A stretch of DNA of 64,000 bases from Chitinophagaceae bacterium. GTDB lineage: Bacteria > Bacteroidota > Bacteroidia > Chitinophagales > Chitinophagaceae. The stretch covers positions 587,169 to 651,168 of the forward strand of contig JAMLHK010000001.1 of NCBI GenBank assembly GCA_023957155.1. The letters are read 5' to 3'. Numbering within the stretch: the first letter of the stretch is position 1; every line of letters starts with the position of its first letter. Shown here one piece after another: positions 60,614 to 64,000 of this stretch. The notes under the pieces are model-generated. The model had not been told where the DNA came from. It did not search any database and worked only from the letters and a program-made list of their open reading frames with translations. Position numbers and translations under genes: made by a program.

Positions 60614-61456
60614 ATGAAAAAGATCAGTGCAGTAATGGTAATGGGATTTCTCTTTCTTATTACAATTTCAAAAACGCAAGCGCAAACAAACACAGCATGG
60701 CAAACAAAGGAAATTGAACCTTTTCATGTAGCCGTAGCATTTTCTAAAACCACCAACATCATCTTTCCTTATTCTATCGTCAGCGTAGATATTGGAAGCC
60801 GCGATGTATTGGCACAAAAGGCAAAAGGTGTTGAAAACATCTTGCAGATAAAAGCTGCAAAAGAAAGTTTTCCTCAGACCAATATCAGTATCATAACTGC
60901 TGATGGAAAGCTCATCTCTTTTTTGGTTGACTATGCCGAACAACCTTCTGTACTTAATCTTTCCCTAATGAGTGCGTCAAAGCAAAATACTATCGCTATC
61001 CCTTCTGAAACGATTAACCAGGAACGGATGGAACATTATGCTTCACTCGCATCAGTATCGAAAGAAAAAAGCAGAGGCATAAAGGATAAAGCATTTGGCA
61101 TTCGCTTTAGGTTGAACGGCTTGTTCATACATGATGACATCATGTTGCTGCGCTTCAATATTTCCAATAAAACGAACATCAATTATGACATTGATCAGTT
61201 AAGGCTATATATCCGTGATCAGAAAAGGTCAAAAAGGACGGCAGCACAGGAAATTGAAATATTACCTGTGCTTGTGCAGAACAATACCAGTAAGGTGGCA
61301 GGGCAGTTAGATAACACAATCGTATTTGTCGTACCGAAGTTTACCATTCCCGATAAAAAGTATCTCGCCGTAGAGCTTAAGGAGAAAAATGGCGGGAGGA
61401 ATCTGGAGCTGCACGTAAAAAATAAAAAGATTGTAAAGGCAGTACCGATTGATTAG
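60614..61456 (+). CDS. traN: Conjugation protein TraN (VirB9-like)
   Basis: The protein has 280 residues. A signal peptide ends at TQAQT (about 25). The body has the beta-rich VirB9 fold: AFSKTTNIIFPYSIVSVDIGSRDVLAQKAKGVENILQIKAA, and later LRFNISNKTNINYDIDQLRLYIRDQ. It forms the outer-membrane part of the channel with TraM. It starts 42 bases after traM. A Shine-Dalgarno-like AAAGATG start is typical of the operon. Confidence 0.92.
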   Translation: MKKISAVMVMGFLFLITISKTQAQTNTAWQTKEIEPFHVAVAFSKTTNIIFPYSIVSVDIGSRDVLAQKAKGVENILQIKAAKESFPQTNISIITADGKLISFLVDYAEQPSVLNLSLMSASKQNTIAIPSETINQERMEHYASLASVSKEKSRGIKDKAFGIRFRLNGLFIHDDIMLLRFNISNKTNINYDIDQLRLYIRDQKRSKRTAAQEIEILPVLVQNNTSKVAGQLDNTIVFVVPKFTIPDKKYLAVELKEKNGGRNLELHVKNKKIVKAVPID

Positions 61457-61475
61457 GGATTAAAGTCGTTGTGGA

Positions 61476-62090
61476 ATGGAAAAAGTGAGTAAGAAATACG
61501 ACATCATTTATGCAGATCCACCCTGGGAGTATCGTGTGTGGGGCAAAAAGAATGTGGGAAGAACGGCTGCTAACCACTACAACACGCAATCTCTGGGTTA
61601 TCTCGCCTGCATGGATATATCGTCAATCGCTAACGTAGATAGTGTATTGTTCATGTGGGCAACTTTTCCTTGTTTGCTCGAAGCCCTCGCGTTAGGAAAA
61701 GCATGGGGATTTGCCTACAAAACAGTGGCTTTTGTTTGGGTCAAACGCAATCAGCATAATCATGATCTTTCGGTAGGTATGGGATACTACACTCGCGCTA
61801 ACGCCGAGATTGTATTGCTTTTCACAAAAGGGAAAGCATTAAAACGTGTAAGTAAAAATGTCTCACAGGTCTTGATCAGCCCTAAAGGGAAACACTCACA
61901 AAAGCCGCCCGAAATACGCCATCGCATCGAAAAGCTGTTTGGAAATTGCTCACGCCTGGAGCTATTCGCACGGAGCCGTAACGGTTTCTTTCAAGACATT
62001 GAATATGAGGGATGGGATGTATTCGGCAATGAAGCCAATCATTCTATTCCGATTAATCTTAACCAACATTTATTTCCACTAAAAGTTTGA
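61476..62090 (+). CDS. MT-A70-family DNA methyltransferase (orphan)
   Basis: The protein has 204 residues. DPPWEY (about 13-18) is the catalytic motif of the MT-A70 class of N6-adenine methyltransferases. The remaining pieces are ISSIANVDSVLFMWATFPCLLEALALG and KPPEIRHRIEKLFGNCSRLELFAR, both typical of the family's phage forms. It is the second orphan methyltransferase of the tra region, in the same operon as the channel genes. The lack of a restriction partner points to protection of transferred DNA or to regulation. Confidence 0.9.
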   Translation: MEKVSKKYDIIYADPPWEYRVWGKKNVGRTAANHYNTQSLGYLACMDISSIANVDSVLFMWATFPCLLEALALGKAWGFAYKTVAFVWVKRNQHNHDLSVGMGYYTRANAEIVLLFTKGKALKRVSKNVSQVLISPKGKHSQKPPEIRHRIEKLFGNCSRLELFARSRNGFFQDIEYEGWDVFGNEANHSIPINLNQHLFPLKV

Positions 62091-62093
62091 ACG

Positions 62094-63266
62094 ATGAAAA
62101 TCAGGAAAGACGACTATCAGGATATTCTTGAATACCTAACAAAAAAACGTTGGGAAGGTGAAGAATTTGTCGCCTTTCTCGATGATACTTTTCCGGTCAG
62201 TAAAGAAGAACTATTTACGTTCTCAGCAGAATACGACGTTCGGGAGTTCTGCTATGAAATGTCAACCGATATAGATTTCTACAACTTTCTGTCAATAAGA
62301 TCTGCCTGTAGAGCAATGAAGGAAGCTGCGGAAAACAATGAGCTACTGATTGAAAAGAACGACATAGTTAACGTTTCGCTTATGGTTGCCGTTCGGTATG
62401 AACGATTAGAAAAAGAACAGTTTAATAACAATCAATTTAATAACAATCAAAATTCAGAAGTCATGAATCAGAAAAATTTTGAATACCTGCGTGACCAGGT
62501 GAAGTACACGGGGTTTGGTGAAGGGTTGGAAAATGACCTGAAACAAAAGATTCAGGAAGGGAATCCGGAATTTAAACTGCCCTATGAAACGAAGTATGGT
62601 AATGATACCGTAACCGCTACATTGAACTTTAGCCAATCGAAGCAAAGCGATATGTACTTTTTTAATTCCTATCAGGTTAATGTGCAAAAGGAAAACAGCT
62701 CTGACACAATGGAACAAACCTTCTATATCAATAAAGGGAATAATATCACCCTGAAAGAAGCCTATAATCTGATGGAAGGCAGGTCGGTAAATAAAGATTT
62801 AACCAACAAAGAAGGAGAAGTCTATAACGCCTGGATACAGATGGACTTTAAGCAAAGTGATGACAACGGCAATTTCAAGCTGAAGCACTATCATCAGAAC
62901 TACGGATATGATCTGGAGGCTGCTTTGTCCAAACATCCGATCCGGGAGTTAGGCAATGAAGAATACAAATCCAATCTCATGGATTCACTGAAAAAGGGGA
63001 ATCTTCAATCTGCCACCTTTCAGATTAATGGAGCAGATCAAAAGCAATATATCGAAGCTAACCCTCAATTCAAAACAATCAATATTTATGACAGCGGCAT
63101 GCAAAGGGTGGATAATCGGCAGTCAAAAAAGGAACGGCAGTCTGAAGGCGAAAGTCAGTCAGTTAAACAAGACAGTAAAAAGGAAAAGCAGACACCTGCT
63201 GAAGATGACGGCCCTGAGATACCGAAGGCATCTAAAAAAAGGAAAAAGAACCAAAGCATCAGCTAA
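62094..63266 (+). CDS. Two-domain ICE protein, probable fusion of two formerly separate genes
   Basis: The protein has 390 residues. Residues 1-110 are helical and acidic (ending in NNNQFNNNQ). A second part begins with an internal methionine (MNQKNFEYLRDQVKYTGFGEG, about residue 124) and runs to residue 340, and the tail is Lys/Glu/Ser-rich. In related ICEs this second part is a free gene starting at that Met. A TTTAATAACAATCAA repeat (15 bp, twice) just upstream looks like an untranslated leader that has become coding. The second part is also related to the next gene. It starts 3 bases after the methyltransferase. Confidence 0.7.
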   Translation: MKIRKDDYQDILEYLTKKRWEGEEFVAFLDDTFPVSKEELFTFSAEYDVREFCYEMSTDIDFYNFLSIRSACRAMKEAAENNELLIEKNDIVNVSLMVAVRYERLEKEQFNNNQFNNNQNSEVMNQKNFEYLRDQVKYTGFGEGLENDLKQKIQEGNPEFKLPYETKYGNDTVTATLNFSQSKQSDMYFFNSYQVNVQKENSSDTMEQTFYINKGNNITLKEAYNLMEGRSVNKDLTNKEGEVYNAWIQMDFKQSDDNGNFKLKHYHQNYGYDLEAALSKHPIRELGNEEYKSNLMDSLKKGNLQSATFQINGADQKQYIEANPQFKTINIYDSGMQRVDNRQSKKERQSEGESQSVKQDSKKEKQTPAEDDGPEIPKASKKRKKNQSIS

Positions 63267-63273
63267 ACATTAA

Positions 63274-63304
63274 GCAGCCCGGCTTACGGTAATAGCTGGG
63301 CTGC
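63274..63304 (+). terminator. Hairpin between two tra-region genes
   Basis: GCAGCCC (63274-63280) pairs with GGGCTGC (63298-63304). The loop side holds further GC pairing. A T-run TATTTTTTAA comes about 15 bases later, so it could terminate a part of the transcripts. Confidence 0.5.
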
Positions 63305-63339
63305 CGAAACTGTAAAAGCTATTTTTTAAAAGTAAAGTT

Positions 63340-64000
63340 ATGAATAACAGCCTTGTAAACAGAGTAGAAGCAGAATTGAACCAATGGCGTTCAAAGGAAG
63401 AACGGTTTAGCAAGCTATTCTCTTTTAGCCTTTCATCAAATAGAGCGTTGCTTAAAGAAAAGCTGAATTACTACGACCGTATATCAGCAAAGTATAAAGG
63501 TACACAGGATCTGGATGAACGATTTGCATTGAGGGTGCTGCGGCAGGAACGGAAGCGTATTGAAAAGCAGCTTTACCCCAATCTGCTGATAAGGCTGTTA
63601 CGCCGGTTACTGGTTGCGCCTTTGAAGGAGCAAATTGTAATAAGGCAGGATAACAGGAAAACAGAACAAAACAGCCAGGTACTGCACCAACAGGTGCAGC
63701 GCTCTGGCTTTCCTGACCTTTCCGCTAAAATTGATGAGCAGATCAAGCAGGGACAACAGCAGTTTTCTATTCCTGTTTCTTACTACCTCAACGATAAGGA
63801 AAGATTAGATTATCAATTATCATTTGCAAAAGACCAATCAGGACAGTATCATTTTGAAGGGTATAAAACGGCATTGTATAATGAAGCCAAACCGGATGAA
63901 AAACGGCAGCAATTCTTTAGTATGCGCCATGAGTATAATATCAATGCTACCGAAGCCTACAATCTATTGTCAGGCAGGTGTATTCAAAACCGTGGAACCT
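63340..64000 (+). CDS. Hypothetical ICE protein, 5' part (cut by window edge)
   Basis: The open frame begins at ATG 63340 and continues without stop to the window edge (220 codons). The first 110 residues are helical and highly charged (RVEAELNQWRSKEERFSKLF, LRVLRQERKRIEKQL). From about residue 120 the sequence follows the same pattern as the C-terminal part of the previous gene (QFSIPVSYYLNDKERLDYQLSFAKDQSG, NINATEAYNLLSGR). The two are paralogues fused to different N-termini. A DUF3945-like label has been used for such proteins; the function is unknown. Confidence 0.7.
   Translation, partial: MNNSLVNRVEAELNQWRSKEERFSKLFSFSLSSNRALLKEKLNYYDRISAKYKGTQDLDERFALRVLRQERKRIEKQLYPNLLIRLLRRLLVAPLKEQIVIRQDNRKTEQNSQVLHQQVQRSGFPDLSAKIDEQIKQGQQQFSIPVSYYLNDKERLDYQLSFAKDQSGQYHFEGYKTALYNEAKPDEKRQQFFSMRHEYNINATEAYNLLSGRCIQNRGT

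Overview
The window comes from a Bacteroidota genome, most likely from the Sphingobacteriales/Chitinophagales branch. The evidence is Bacteroidota promoter elements (TTTG, about 19 bases, TAnnTTTG), A/T-rich start regions with few Shine-Dalgarno sites, and a conjugation gene set (MobA/B/C; TraE, F, G, I, J, K, L, M, N) of the CTnDOT-like integrative conjugative elements (ICEs) of this phylum. No rRNA, intact tRNA, CRISPR array or IS element is visible.

Region A (1 to about 7117). A truncated membrane-protein gene and a BRCT-domain gene are followed by a compact phage-like integrative module. A repressor gene (minus strand) faces a run of small plus-strand genes across an operator/promoter region. 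The run includes an 11-residue tandem-repeat protein, a protein with an SSB-type acidic tail, and finally a large serine recombinase. No capsid, replication or transfer genes are present.

Junction (7064-7117). The 3' part of a tRNA-Leu(UAA) gene, cut exactly at the anticodon loop, overlaps the last codons of the serine recombinase. It is best read as the left attachment site of the ICE that follows.

Region B (about 7118 to beyond 64000) is the ICE, and its right end is outside the window. Its order is: tyrosine integrase; AbiE type IV toxin-antitoxin pair with twin operators; small ICE genes, a DUF932 protein and an internally deleted SSB gene; a 450-bp non-coding block with a long inverted repeat; a defence operon (XRE regulator, GajA-like OLD nuclease, GajB-like UvrD helicase, and a further gene with a HEPN-like RNxxxH motif); the mobilisation block (MobC coupling protein, MobB relaxase, MobA, a candidate oriT, and a primase-like protein); a metal-resistance island (24.9-40.8 kb); and the tra operon (43.0 kb to the right edge).

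The metal island is one plus-strand run. It encodes a DUF6660-like protein, a CzcA/CusA RND pump fused to a TolC-like domain, its CusB-type adaptor, a SpoIIAA-like protein, a CDF exporter (CzcD type), an MgtC-like protein, an LTA-synthase-family enzyme, a P1B-4 ATPase (SPC and HEGST motifs), small His/Lys-rich membrane proteins, a GNAT acetyltransferase and a hybrid histidine kinase with a LuxR output. Together these look like periplasmic and cytoplasmic export of divalent metals with a dedicated sensor.

The tra operon builds the mating channel (TraE, F, G, J, K, L, M, N), with three tandem TraI/TerB-like secreted paralogues. It also carries a 1845-residue methylase-helicase fusion resembling DarB and two orphan DNA methyltransferases, which probably protect the incoming DNA. 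The most unusual points are the tRNA/recombinase overlap, the serine-recombinase module with its minisatellite gene, the possible HEPN gene downstream of the Gabija pair, the collapsed SSB gene, and several long hairpin-forming intergenic sequences that could be non-coding RNAs or DNA-processing sites.
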